This document shows positions 42,841 through 53,449 of a stretch of 64,000 bases of DNA, piece by piece. Each line of letters begins with the position of its first letter. Position 1 is the stretch's first letter. A program made the position numbers and the translations under genes. Under the pieces are notes generated by a model. That model was not told the origin of the DNA. It searched no databases and saw nothing but the letters and a program-made list of their open reading frames with translations. Origin of the DNA: Leucobacter salsicius M1-8 (GTDB lineage Bacteria; Actinomycetota; Actinomycetes; Actinomycetales; Microbacteriaceae); contig NZ_AOCN01000008.1 of NCBI RefSeq assembly GCF_000350525.1, forward strand, positions 1 through 64,000, given 5' to 3'.

Positions 42841-43695
42841 TCAGGCGACGATCCCGCGCTGCATGAGCTCGCGGGCAAGTTTGAGGTAGGCCTCTGACGC
42901 GGGGTTTGCTGGCGCGTAGTCGAGCACGGGCATCGCGGCAATCTGCGCATCGGGCAGCTTCACGGTGCGCCCGATCACGGTGTCGAACACGCTGCCGCCG
43001 AAGGTATCGACGACGCGCTCGAGCACCTCGCGCGCGTGCAGTGTGCGCGAGTCGTACATCGTCGCAAGTATGCCGTCGAGCTCGAGGGCCGGATTGAGCC
43101 GGTCCTTCACTTTGTCGATCGTCTCGACGAGCAGCGCAACGCCGCGCAGCGCGAAGTACTCGCACGCGAGCGGAATCAGCACACCGTGGCTGGCCGTCAG
43201 CGCGTTCACGGTGAGCAGCCCGAGCGAGGGCTGGCAGTCGATCAGGATAACGTCGTAGTCGTCCACGACCTTGCGCAGCACGCCGCCGAGAATCTGCTCG
43301 CGGGCGACCTCGGTGACGAGGTGTACCTCGGCCGCAGACAGGTCAATGTTGGCGGGAATCACGTCGAGCCCGAGGGTGGCGGTGGCCTGGATCGCGTCGC
43401 GCGGATCCTTCACCTTGCCGAGCATCAGGTCGTAGATCGTGGGGACGTCATGAGCGGGCACCCCGAGGCCCGCGGAGAGCGCACCCTGCGGGTCAAAGTC
43501 GATCGCGAGGACCTTGCGACCGTAGCGCGCCAGCGCTGCGGCCAGGTTGATCGTGCTCGTCGTCTTACCGACGCCGCCCTTCTGGTTGCACATCGCGATG
43601 ATGCGCGCGGGGCCGTGGCTCTCGAGGAAAGCGGGTGGCGGAATTACCCGATCCGGCCTGCCGGTCGGTCCGATCTTCTCCTCCACGTTCGCCAT
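42841..43695 (-). CDS. parA: ParA/Soj-type chromosome partitioning ATPase
   Basis: A 284-residue MinD/ParA ATPase. The deviant Walker A motif is KGGVGKTT (39-46), followed by AIDFDPQGALSAGLG and DCQPSLGLLTVNAL. ParA proteins bind ATP and nonspecific DNA to pull ParB-parS complexes; here no parB gene is near, as in the usual actinobacterial gene order xerD-parA-scpA-scpB. This copy may act with ScpAB or with a ParB at another locus. The ATG at 43695 has GGAGGAGG about 8 nt upstream. A possible -10, TAGGAT, lies before it (about 43728). Confidence 0.92.
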   Translation of the reverse strand: MANVEEKIGPTGRPDRVIPPPAFLESHGPARIIAMCNQKGGVGKTTSTINLAAALARYGRKVLAIDFDPQGALSAGLGVPAHDVPTIYDLMLGKVKDPRDAIQATATLGLDVIPANIDLSAAEVHLVTEVAREQILGGVLRKVVDDYDVILIDCQPSLGLLTVNALTASHGVLIPLACEYFALRGVALLVETIDKVKDRLNPALELDGILATMYDSRTLHAREVLERVVDTFGGSVFDTVIGRTVKLPDAQIAAMPVLDYAPANPASEAYLKLARELMQRGIVA

Positions 43696-43787
43696 CAAGG
43701 CCTCCTCCTGGGTTACTAACGATTCATCCTATCGCTGTCTGGGCTCGCGAATCTGCGGTGCCGGATCAACGCCTCGCCAATACGCCC

Positions 43788-44774
43788 CTAGGTCGCGCGC
43801 GGATGCGAGGTCAGATAGTGCTCGCGCAGGGTGTCGGCCGTGACCTGGGTGTAGATCTGCGTGGTGGTGACCGAGGAGTGTCCAAGCAGCTCCTGCACCG
43901 TGCGCACGTCGGCTCCGCCCGCGAGCAGGTGCGTGGCAAAAGAATGGCGCAGCGTGTGCGGCGAGACCTCCCGGGTGATGCCCGCGCGTTCGGCGGCAGC
44001 CCGGATCACGAGCCAAGCACTCTGGCGAGAGAGGCGTCCGCCGCGCGGGCCGACGAACAGCGCGGGGGTACCCAGTCCCCTCGCTACCATTGCGGGGCGC
44101 GCACGCACGAGGTAGGCCGCGAGGGCGGCCCCGGCGTAGCTGCCGTATGGGATGACGCGCTGCTTCGAGCCCTTGCCGATCACGCGCAGAAACCCGCCCG
44201 CCGCGAGCGCGTGTTGGGTCGCCTCGCTCGCTGCCCCGTTGGTTGCGTCGCTTCGCCCACCCTCGAGCAGCAGGTCATCGAGGTCAAGGCTGCAGGCCTC
44301 GCTCACGCGCGCCCCGCTGCCGTAGAGCAGTTCCAGGAGCGCACGGTCGCGCAACCCCACCGGGTCGTCCCCGCCCGCGTGGGCGAGCAGCGCCTCAACT
44401 TCTTCAACAGCCAGCGCCTTGGGCAGCCGCAACGCCTTCTTCGGCGTGCGCAGCCCCCGCCCCGCATACCCCTCAAGCAGATCCTCCTCGAAGAGGTACC
44501 GGTGCATGCCGCGCACGGTCGATGCGCGACGCGTGATCGACGCGGCCGCGAGCGGCGCACGCTCGCCGTCGGTACTAGCGAGGTCGGCGACATATGCCGA
44601 AAGCGTGTCGGGGCCGACGTGCGCGAGATCATCGATGCCGCGCTCCGCGAGCCACTGCGCGTAGGCGGTGAGGTCGCGCCGGTAGGCGCTCAAGCTGTTC
44701 TGCGCGAGACCTCGCTCGATCGCGACGTGGCGTAAGAACCGGTCGATGCCGGCATCGACGCCGAGGGTAATCAT
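43788..44774 (-). CDS. xerD: Tyrosine recombinase XerD
   Basis: A 328-residue site-specific recombinase that resolves chromosome dimers at dif. The catalytic residues are Arg156 ([12 protein letters not shown]), His273 and Arg276 ([12 protein letters not shown]), His299 (LGHSS) and Tyr308 (TQIYTQV). An N-terminal SAM-like core-binding domain precedes the catalytic domain. The ATG at 44774 overlaps the stop of a 19-codon mini-ORF (ATGA) within an 18-bp repeat. Located upstream of parA, it fits the segregation gene block. Confidence 0.95.
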   Translation of the reverse strand: MITLGVDAGIDRFLRHVAIERGLAQNSLSAYRRDLTAYAQWLAERGIDDLAHVGPDTLSAYVADLASTDGERAPLAAASITRRASTVRGMHRYLFEEDLLEGYAGRGLRTPKKALRLPKALAVEEVEALLAHAGGDDPVGLRDRALLELLYGSGARVSEACSLDLDDLLLEGGRSDATNGAASEATQHALAAGGFLRVIGKGSKQRVIPYGSYAGAALAAYLVRARPAMVARGLGTPALFVGPRGGRLSRQSAWLVIRAAAERAGITREVSPHTLRHSFATHLLAGGADVRTVQELLGHSSVTTTQIYTQVTADTLREHYLTSHPRAT

Positions 44775-44826
44775 CGCGAGCGCGCTCCGTTCATCGCGAA
44801 CGCTTCGTTCATCGCGAGCGCTTCGT

Positions 44827-44842
<16 letters not shown>
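44770..44842. repeat. 18-bp tandem repeat between NUDIX and xerD genes
   Basis: Units GTTCATCGCGARCGCTTC lie at 44789-44806, 44807-44824 and 44825-44842, and a diverged 20-nt partial unit lies at 44769-44788. Each unit contains the minus-strand string CGCGATGA, a stop/start overlap. Confidence 0.9.
44771..44830 (-). CDS. Repeat-encoded 19-codon mini-ORF linking the NUDIX gene to xerD
   Basis: ATG at 44830 overlaps the NUDIX stop (ATGA) and TGA at 44771-44773 overlaps the xerD start (ATGA). The peptide is [19 protein letters not shown]. Each end matches the pattern of a coupled junction, and the final RSR repeats the NUDIX C-terminal RSR, so it looks like a duplicated gene junction. Real translation is possible because of the coupling, but the peptide itself probably has no function. 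Confidence 0.45.
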
Positions 44843-47332
<2,490 letters not shown>

Positions 47333-47351
47333 TCAGGTTGGCGTGAACTGG

Positions 47352-48611
47352 TTATCTCAGCTCTTGGCGTGGTACCCACACCTGTTTGATGATCATCAGA
47401 ACAGCGGCCGTCACAGGGATAGAAATCAGTGCGCCCAGGAGTCCGAGCAGCGTACCGCCAGCCAATGCACCAATCACGACTAGGGCACCCGGCACCGACA
47501 CCACCCGGTTCATCACCTTGGGTGTGAGGAGGTACGATTCGAGCTGCATGTACACGAGGTAGTAAATCGCAGCGATAATTGCGGTCGTCGGCGAGTTGAA
47601 CAGTGCGACGATCGTCACGAGCACGGTGGCGAGCACCGAACCGATGAGCGGGATTAGCGCGAGCATGAATACGCCGACCGCGACCAGCCCCGCGAACGGC
47701 ACTCCCACGATGGTCATCATGATGAACCCAAGGGTCGCGTTAATGAAGGCGAGCACGACCATGCCGTTGACATAGCCGCCCACGGATTTGGTGACCTGCT
47801 CGGTAATGTCAATGACCTTTGCGCGGCCGGTCTTGGGCACAAGCGAGTAGAACGCGTGCTTGATGATGCGCAGTGAGGAGAGGAAGTACAGCGACAGAAT
47901 CAGAATGATGAGCGCAGCGGTAAGGCCGTTCGCAATGCCAATGCCGGCCTGCCAGACGCCGCCAGCCAGCTGTGCCCAGCTCTCGGGCTTGCTGACAAAA
48001 TCTCTGCCCATATTGAGCAGGCCGTTGAAGTCGACAAAGCTGCCAAACCGAGTGTCCAAGTCGCGGTACCAGGGCTGGTGCGCGAGGTCGGTGAAGAGCG
48101 TCGGGGCGCTTCTGATCAGCAGGTTGATCTGGGTCGCGATCATCGGAATGATGATCGCAAGCAGGATCCCGATGATCACGACGAATCCGCCGAACACGAT
48201 GCCGATGCCGAGCGGGCGCTTAATATTGCGTCGTTCGAGCATGCGCACGACCGGATCGAGGCCGAGCGACACGAAGAGCGCCGCAGCCACGTACATCACG
48301 ATGGTGCTGAGCTGGTTAATCATCGCGCCGAACAGGATCGCCACGAGCACGCCCAGAGTGACCGTGAAGCCGAGCTGGAACGGGCTCTTCACTACGAAAT
48401 CACGTGTGAGTCGCTTCGCCTCTTGAGCCTGCGCGTCGCGGTTCGCATCGCGCGACTCGCGATACATCGCGCGTGTCTCGGCGTCCATTTGCTCGAGATC
48501 GGCGTGCACGACCGCCGGGTGCGATTCGAGAAACTCAGCCTGTGTGACTGGATCGCTTGTCACGTCTGCTTTGTTGCGGCGCGAACGGGCTCGCCCAAAC
48601 ATCTTGGTCAT
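47352..48611 (-). CDS. AI-2E family (PerM/YdiK-like) membrane transporter
   Basis: A 419-residue membrane protein with a charged N-terminal region of about 75 residues, then about eight helices. Family hallmarks are LDPVVRMLERRNIKRPLGI, a large loop domain with QPWYRDLDTRFGSFVDFN, and PLIGSVLATVLVTIVALFNS before the last helices. These proteins export small solutes or ions, and only some act on AI-2. Start ATG. It lies between recN and pyrG with short gaps (51 and 46 nt). Confidence 0.88.
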   Translation of the reverse strand: MTKMFGRARSRRNKADVTSDPVTQAEFLESHPAVVHADLEQMDAETRAMYRESRDANRDAQAQEAKRLTRDFVVKSPFQLGFTVTLGVLVAILFGAMINQLSTIVMYVAAALFVSLGLDPVVRMLERRNIKRPLGIGIVFGGFVVIIGILLAIIIPMIATQINLLIRSAPTLFTDLAHQPWYRDLDTRFGSFVDFNGLLNMGRDFVSKPESWAQLAGGVWQAGIGIANGLTAALIILILSLYFLSSLRIIKHAFYSLVPKTGRAKVIDITEQVTKSVGGYVNGMVVLAFINATLGFIMMTIVGVPFAGLVAVGVFMLALIPLIGSVLATVLVTIVALFNSPTTAIIAAIYYLVYMQLESYLLTPKVMNRVVSVPGALVVIGALAGGTLLGLLGALISIPVTAAVLMIIKQVWVPRQELR

Positions 48612-48662
48612 GTGTGGGAGCGTAGCACCTGGGTCAGACGTCGCGGCGGTTTCGATCCAATT

Positions 48663-50348
48663 TCACCCGCGCAGCGCGAGCAGCTCGGCGGCGTGTTCGA
48701 GCGCGCTGTCCGAGTCCGACAGCCCCGAGAGCAGCCGGGCCATTTCTGCGAGCCGATCTTGCCCTTCGAGCCGCACGCAGCTGCTTTCGGTAAACCCGCC
48801 ACTCGAGTCCTTCTGCACGCGCAGATGGTTGTTGGCAAATGCGGCGACCTGTGCGAGGTGCGTCACGACAATGACCTGGGACGTTTGCGCAAGCTGTGCG
48901 AGCCTGCGCCCGATCTCGATGGCGGCGGCACCGCCCACCCCGGCGTCTACCTCGTCGAATACAAACGTGGGAACGGGGTCGACCCCGGCCACGACCACCT
49001 CAAGCGCCAGCATGACGCGTGAGAGCTCACCACCCGATGCCGTCTTGGCGACGGGGCGGAGCTCTGACCCCGGGTGCGGGGCCAGCAGAAACTGCACTTC
49101 GTCGCCGCCAGACGCGGTGAGGGTGTCGAGCGGGGTCACGCTTGCCACAAACTCGGCGTCGGGAAGCGCGAGCTGCCACAGCTCCGTGCTGACGAGCACC
49201 GAAATGCGCTCGGCGGCGGCGCTACGCAGCGCCGTGAGCTCGCGCGCGAGCTCGGTCTCGCGCGTTGCTGCCTCGGAGAGCTCCGCCGTGAGCGAGTCGA
49301 TGCGCTCGTCGTCGCCATCGAGCTCGTCCAGGCGCGCGGCAGCCTGTTGCGCATAGACGATGACCGCGGCGGCGTCCACGCCATACAACCGGAACAGGGC
49401 GTTGAGCGCGGCCAGTCGTTCGTTCGCCGCGGCCAGCTCCCCCGGCCCCTCCTGATCGAGGTCGCCGGCGTAGACCGCGAGCTCGCGCGCCGCGTCAGCG
49501 AGTTGAAAGCTGGCACTCTGCAGCGCCTCGACGATTGCGGTGAGCCGCGGGTCGAACACGGCGGCCCGCTCAACCTCACGTACGGCGTCATCGACGAGAC
49601 CCGCGGCGTCGCGGGACATGGGGTCATCTGAGTCGCTCGCGAGCGCCTCATGCGCCGCAGAGGTCGCGGTGCGCAGCTGTTCGATGTTGCTGAGCCGGTC
49701 GATGCGCTCGGCAAGCTCGGTCTCTTCGCCGGGCTGCGGGTCGATCGCTTCAATTTCTTCGAGCTCGGCGCGGGTACGGGCCGCTTCGGCTGCACGCTCG
49801 TCAAGTGCCTCGCGCAGGGACTCGACCTGCTCGGTCAGCGCCCGACGCCGTGCGTGTACGGACTGGTAGTCGCCGAGGACCGTCGCGAGCGAGTCTCCGC
49901 CAAAACGATCGAGGGTATCGCGCTGCGCGGCAAGTGACTTGAGCCGCAGCTGCTCGGACTGCCCGTGCACTGCGAAGAGTCGGTCTGCCAGTCGCAACAG
50001 CCCGCCCACCGTCGCGCTCGTGCCGCCCACGCTCACCCGGCTGCGCCCCTCAGCGCTCACCGTGCGCGTCAGCACGAGCTCTTCGTCCTCGATGTCGCCA
50101 CCCAGTTCGTCAACGATACTGAACACGCTGGGGTCGTTCGTACGCACGATGCCGCTCACGCGCGCTTGCTTCGCGCCGTTGCGCACCGCGCCTGCGTCAG
50201 AGCGCTCCCCCATCAGGAGCCCGAGCGCGCTAACCACCATGGTCTTGCCCGCGCCGGTCTCACCGGTGATCGCGGTGAAACCCGGTCCCAGCGGCAGCGT
50301 GGTGTCCGCGATCACTCCGAGGTCGCGGATCTGGAGTTGCTCGATCAT
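48663..50348 (-). CDS. recN: DNA repair protein RecN
   Basis: A 561-residue SMC-like ATPase for double-strand-break repair. Walker A is GETGAGKT (29-36), the middle is coiled-coil (about 150-350), and the C-terminal head has TASGGELSRVMLALEVV (signature) and FVFDEVDAGVGGAAAIEIG (Walker B). The start ATG overlaps the nadK stop (ATGA). The nadK-recN pair is conserved in actinobacteria. Confidence 0.97.
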   Translation of the reverse strand: MIEQLQIRDLGVIADTTLPLGPGFTAITGETGAGKTMVVSALGLLMGERSDAGAVRNGAKQARVSGIVRTNDPSVFSIVDELGGDIEDEELVLTRTVSAEGRSRVSVGGTSATVGGLLRLADRLFAVHGQSEQLRLKSLAAQRDTLDRFGGDSLATVLGDYQSVHARRRALTEQVESLREALDERAAEAARTRAELEEIEAIDPQPGEETELAERIDRLSNIEQLRTATSAAHEALASDSDDPMSRDAAGLVDDAVREVERAAVFDPRLTAIVEALQSASFQLADAARELAVYAGDLDQEGPGELAAANERLAALNALFRLYGVDAAAVIVYAQQAAARLDELDGDDERIDSLTAELSEAATRETELARELTALRSAAAERISVLVSTELWQLALPDAEFVASVTPLDTLTASGGDEVQFLLAPHPGSELRPVAKTASGGELSRVMLALEVVVAGVDPVPTFVFDEVDAGVGGAAAIEIGRRLAQLAQTSQVIVVTHLAQVAAFANNHLRVQKDSSGGFTESSCVRLEGQDRLAEMARLLSGLSDSDSALEHAAELLALRG

Positions 50349-51292
50349 ACTGTCCCTTCACGACGCGCACCGCGCCAGCCCGACACAGGTAGGTGAAACT
50401 TCTGCACGAGCCGATTGGAGAACTCTGCGGCGTTCAGACGTGCGATGCGCACCGACTGAGACGAGGTACGCGCCCGGACGATTGATCCGGCGGGCAGCTC
50501 GGTGCGCCGGCGGCCATCGCACCACAGCACACCGGGGCCGATGTTTTCGGGCAAGATGCGCACGCTCAGCTCAGAGTCGGTGCCGGTGACGAGTGGCCGG
50601 TCGAAGAGGGCGTGGGCCGCGATGGGCACCATCAGCATGGCCTTCACGGTGGGCCAGACGACAGGGCCGCCGGCAGAAAAGGCGTAGGCCGTAGAGCCCG
50701 TCGGGGTGGCAAGCACCATGCCGTCACATGCAAACGTGGAGACGGGCAATCCGTCGATGCCGATCTCGACCTCGAGCATGCGGCGGCGCTTCTCGACACT
50801 GGCCTCGTTGAGGGCCCAGGTCTCGGCGATCACTTCACCGTTGCAGGTTGCCACCACGTCGAGCGTGAGTCGCTCCTCCACCGTGTAGTCGCGGCGCAGC
50901 ACCCGTTCGATCGTGGTGGCGAGGTCGTAGCTTTCCATCTCCGCGAGAAAGCCCACGTGCCCCAGGTTGACACCCACGATGGGGCACTCCGAGCCACGCA
51001 GAAGTTCGGCAGCGCGCAAGATCGTGCCATCGCCGCCGAGCACAATCGCGACCTCGAGTTGCGTCGCCGAGACGTCAGTACCGAGCCGTTCGATCTGCTC
51101 AACATCGATGTGGGGCGAAAACTCGTCGAGGTCTTGCGCATCCATGACCGGCGTCACCCCAGCCTGGGTGAGCGCAGAAACCACCTGCACAGTGGCAGCT
51201 ACGGCTTCATCACGGTGGGTGTGCGACACGATGAGAATCCGGCGAACCTCGCCGGCATCGTTGAGTTCTTTGCTCGTGCTGTCCCTGCTCAT
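50345..51292 (-). CDS. nadK: NAD kinase
   Basis: A 315-residue enzyme phosphorylating NAD to NADP. The catalytic GGDGT is at about 86-90 (IVLGGDGTILRAAELL), then NLGHVGFLAEME, WALNEASVEK (NAD ribose site) and DGMVLATPTGSTAYAFSAGG. The ATG at 51292 overlaps the tlyA stop (ATGA), and the stop overlaps recN. The open frame extends about 80 codons upstream inside tlyA but is Arg-rich and not conserved. Confidence 0.97.
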   Translation of the reverse strand: MSRDSTSKELNDAGEVRRILIVSHTHRDEAVAATVQVVSALTQAGVTPVMDAQDLDEFSPHIDVEQIERLGTDVSATQLEVAIVLGGDGTILRAAELLRGSECPIVGVNLGHVGFLAEMESYDLATTIERVLRRDYTVEERLTLDVVATCNGEVIAETWALNEASVEKRRRMLEVEIGIDGLPVSTFACDGMVLATPTGSTAYAFSAGGPVVWPTVKAMLMVPIAAHALFDRPLVTGTDSELSVRILPENIGPGVLWCDGRRRTELPAGSIVRARTSSQSVRIARLNAAEFSNRLVQKFHLPVSGWRGARREGTV

Positions 51293-52167
51293 GAGTTCTC
51301 GTTTCTCTCGGCAGTGCTCGGGCCCGCAGGTTCTGTAGCGGATGCGCGCTGGCATAGCGCAGCGATGCGCGCCTCCCATTCTGGCTGATCCGGCTCGCCC
51401 ACGCGATCCGCGCGCGCAAAGTGGGCAAGAAACTCTCGGTTGCCGTGCCCGCCCGTGATGGGCGAGTTCGCGAGCCCCTGCACGGTGAAGCCGTTCTCGG
51501 CCGCGGCAGCAATGGCGACCTGGAGCGCCTCTGCCCACTGGGCAGGATTGGTGACGACCCCATCGCGCACGCGCCCGACCTCGAACTGCGGCTTTACGAG
51601 CAACACAAGCTCGGCTTCGGCCGACGCGCTGCGCGCGATGGCGGGAAAGATGAGACGCAGCGAGATGAACGACAGGTCCGCGACAACCAGCGAGGGTGGC
51701 TCACTGATGCCGGTATCCTGAGCCAGGTTCGCGGCGTCGAGGTCGCGTGCATTGCGTCCCTCGACCAGGCGAATGCGGGTCTCGTGCGCGAGCTCGGGGG
51801 CAAGTTGGCCGTGCCCCACGTCGATCGCGAGTACCGCCGCGGCCCCGCGTTCCACGAGCACCTGACTGAAGCCGCCGGTCGAAGCGCCCAGATCGAGCGC
51901 GATGCGCCCGGAGGGGTCGATCTGAAACTCGTTCAGGCCCGCGACGAGCTTGTGCGCTGCACGGCTGACGTAGCGTTCGGTCGCGGTAACCTCGACTTCG
52001 TCACCGGGGGCGAGGCGCAGGCTGGGCTTCGACGCGGGGGTGCCATTCACGAGCACTTCGCCCCGGTCGATCAGCTCGGCGGCCTGCGTGCGTGAGCGCG
52101 CAATGCCGGTCTCGGCCAGCGCACGATCGAGGCGCGCAGGCGCGCTCTCCCAAACTGCCTTAGGCAT
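51289..52167 (-). CDS. tlyA: TlyA-family 16S/23S rRNA 2'-O-methyltransferase
   Basis: A 292-residue protein with an N-terminal S4 domain (RLDRALAETGIARSRTQAAE) and an FtsJ-type methyltransferase domain (ALDLGASTGGFSQVLVERGA, SAM motif I; DLSFISLRLIFPAI, motif with catalytic residues). TlyA in mycobacteria methylates C1409 of 16S and C1920 of 23S rRNA and affects capreomycin sensitivity. The start overlaps the end of the small upstream gene by 8 bp; its stop overlaps nadK. Confidence 0.95.
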   Translation of the reverse strand: MPKAVWESAPARLDRALAETGIARSRTQAAELIDRGEVLVNGTPASKPSLRLAPGDEVEVTATERYVSRAAHKLVAGLNEFQIDPSGRIALDLGASTGGFSQVLVERGAAAVLAIDVGHGQLAPELAHETRIRLVEGRNARDLDAANLAQDTGISEPPSLVVADLSFISLRLIFPAIARSASAEAELVLLVKPQFEVGRVRDGVVTNPAQWAEALQVAIAAAAENGFTVQGLANSPITGGHGNREFLAHFARADRVGEPDQPEWEARIAALCQRASATEPAGPSTAERNENS

Positions 52168-52363
52168 GCGGGTTGCCTACTTCCTCTGTGCCGGATCGCG
52201 GCACGTCACTTCGCTCAAGCTCGACGAGTAGTTCGTCGTGCAGCTGCAAGAAGCCGGAGGCGTGCTGCGCAAGCGCCAACGCACCAATGAGCTCGATGCG
52301 GTCAGCGATGCTCTCGTCGGAGAGATCGCTGACCGCCGAAGCGGCCTCGTTGTGAACTGTCAT
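52160..52363 (-). CDS. Small acidic conserved-position protein
   Basis: A 67-residue acidic helical protein (SDESIADRIELIGALALAQH and LQLHDELLVELERSD). No domain recognised. It lies between the HAD-IIA gene and tlyA, overlapping tlyA by 8 bp, so it is likely real and coupled to it. The start ATG at 52363 has AGG about 8 nt upstream. A small gene at this place occurs in other actinobacteria, from memory. Confidence 0.65.
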   Translation of the reverse strand: MTVHNEAASAVSDLSDESIADRIELIGALALAQHASGFLQLHDELLVELERSDVPRSGTEEVGNPHA

Positions 52364-52408
52364 GCTCTTAGCCTAACGAGCACCACCGACGCAGCGCCTG
52401 CGCGAGCC

Positions 52409-53449
52409 TCAGTTCCAGTGATCCTCGTAGAGAATCTCTGGCACCTTGAGCCCGTAGATTGCGAGCCCCGAGCCCCAGATGGCCATGCATCCGGCGCGCA
52501 ACAAGTTGAGAGCAGAGTCGCCCTCGTCAACGACCTTTGCGACGTGTCCGTCCATGCGCACCTTGGCGGTGCCGACCTGCATTGTGCCGTCTTTGAGCTT
52601 CACAGCCGTCGGGTAGGGGGTGTGCAGACCGTCGAGGTTTTCGACGATGTAGTCGGGCTGCATGTCCTTGGAAGCTGCAACCAGCTGCTTGGGCCGGTCG
52701 ACCCCCGTGAGCACGTGCAGCGACGCGATACCGGCGGCCCGGGCGCCCTTGGTGTCGGTGTCCAGCCGGTCACCCAGCATGAGGGCCGCGCGTGTGCCGA
52801 AGCGGTTGAACGCCGCCTCATAAATGGGAGTCTCGGGCTTGCCGGCGAACACCGGCAGCCGCTGTACCGCCGTGTGCACCGCAGAAACGAGCACACCGTT
52901 GCCAGGCGCGAGCCCCCGGTCGGTGGGCATAGTCCAGTCGGTGTTCGTTGCGATCCAGGGTAGCTGGCTGCCATCGGGACGCTCGGCGAGCGCGTACGCT
53001 GCCTCCGCGAGCTGCGGCCACCCTACGTCGGGGGCAAAGCCCTGAATCACCGCGGCCGGGTTGTCGTCGGCACTGCGGGTCACCTCGAACCCGGCCTTGC
53101 CGAGCTCGTCGACCAGGCCGTCCCCGCCGATAACAAGCACGCGTGATCCAGGCGCGATCGTCTCTGCGAGCAACGCGACCGCGGCCTGCGGCGATGTCAC
53201 GATGTCGTCGGCCGTGACCGGCAACCCAAATCCGCGCAGCTGCCCGGCGACGGTCTCGTCCGTGCGCGCGGCGTTGTTGGTGATGTAGGCCACCCGGGCA
53301 CGCTCGGCGGCCCGGGTCAGGGAGTCAATCGCGCCGGGAATAGCAAGGTGACCCCGGTATACAACACCGTCAAGGTCGCTCAGCAGCAGGTCGAAACCCT
53401 CGATCGGAGCAGCCCCCAGTGGGGTGGCCTTGGGCCCGAAGAGCCTCAC
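52409..53449 (-). CDS. HAD-IIA family hydrolase (NagD/PNPase-like)
   Basis: A 346-residue phosphatase. HAD motifs are LLSDLDGVVYRGHLAIPGA (nucleophile Asp), YITNNAARTD (motif II), VFAGKPETPIYEAAFNRFG (motif III Lys) and LMLGDRLDTDTKGARAAG (motif IV), with a C2 cap between. Substrates in the family include nucleoside monophosphates and 4-nitrophenyl phosphate; the real one is unknown. GTG start overlaps the stop of the TPR gene (GTGA). About 75 residues after motif IV form a C-terminal extension (TAVKLKDGTMQVGTAKVRMD). Confidence 0.9.
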   Translation of the reverse strand: MRLFGPKATPLGAAPIEGFDLLLSDLDGVVYRGHLAIPGAIDSLTRAAERARVAYITNNAARTDETVAGQLRGFGLPVTADDIVTSPQAAVALLAETIAPGSRVLVIGGDGLVDELGKAGFEVTRSADDNPAAVIQGFAPDVGWPQLAEAAYALAERPDGSQLPWIATNTDWTMPTDRGLAPGNGVLVSAVHTAVQRLPVFAGKPETPIYEAAFNRFGTRAALMLGDRLDTDTKGARAAGIASLHVLTGVDRPKQLVAASKDMQPDYIVENLDGLHTPYPTAVKLKDGTMQVGTAKVRMDGHVAKVVDEGDSALNLLRAGCMAIWGSGLAIYGLKVPEILYEDHWN

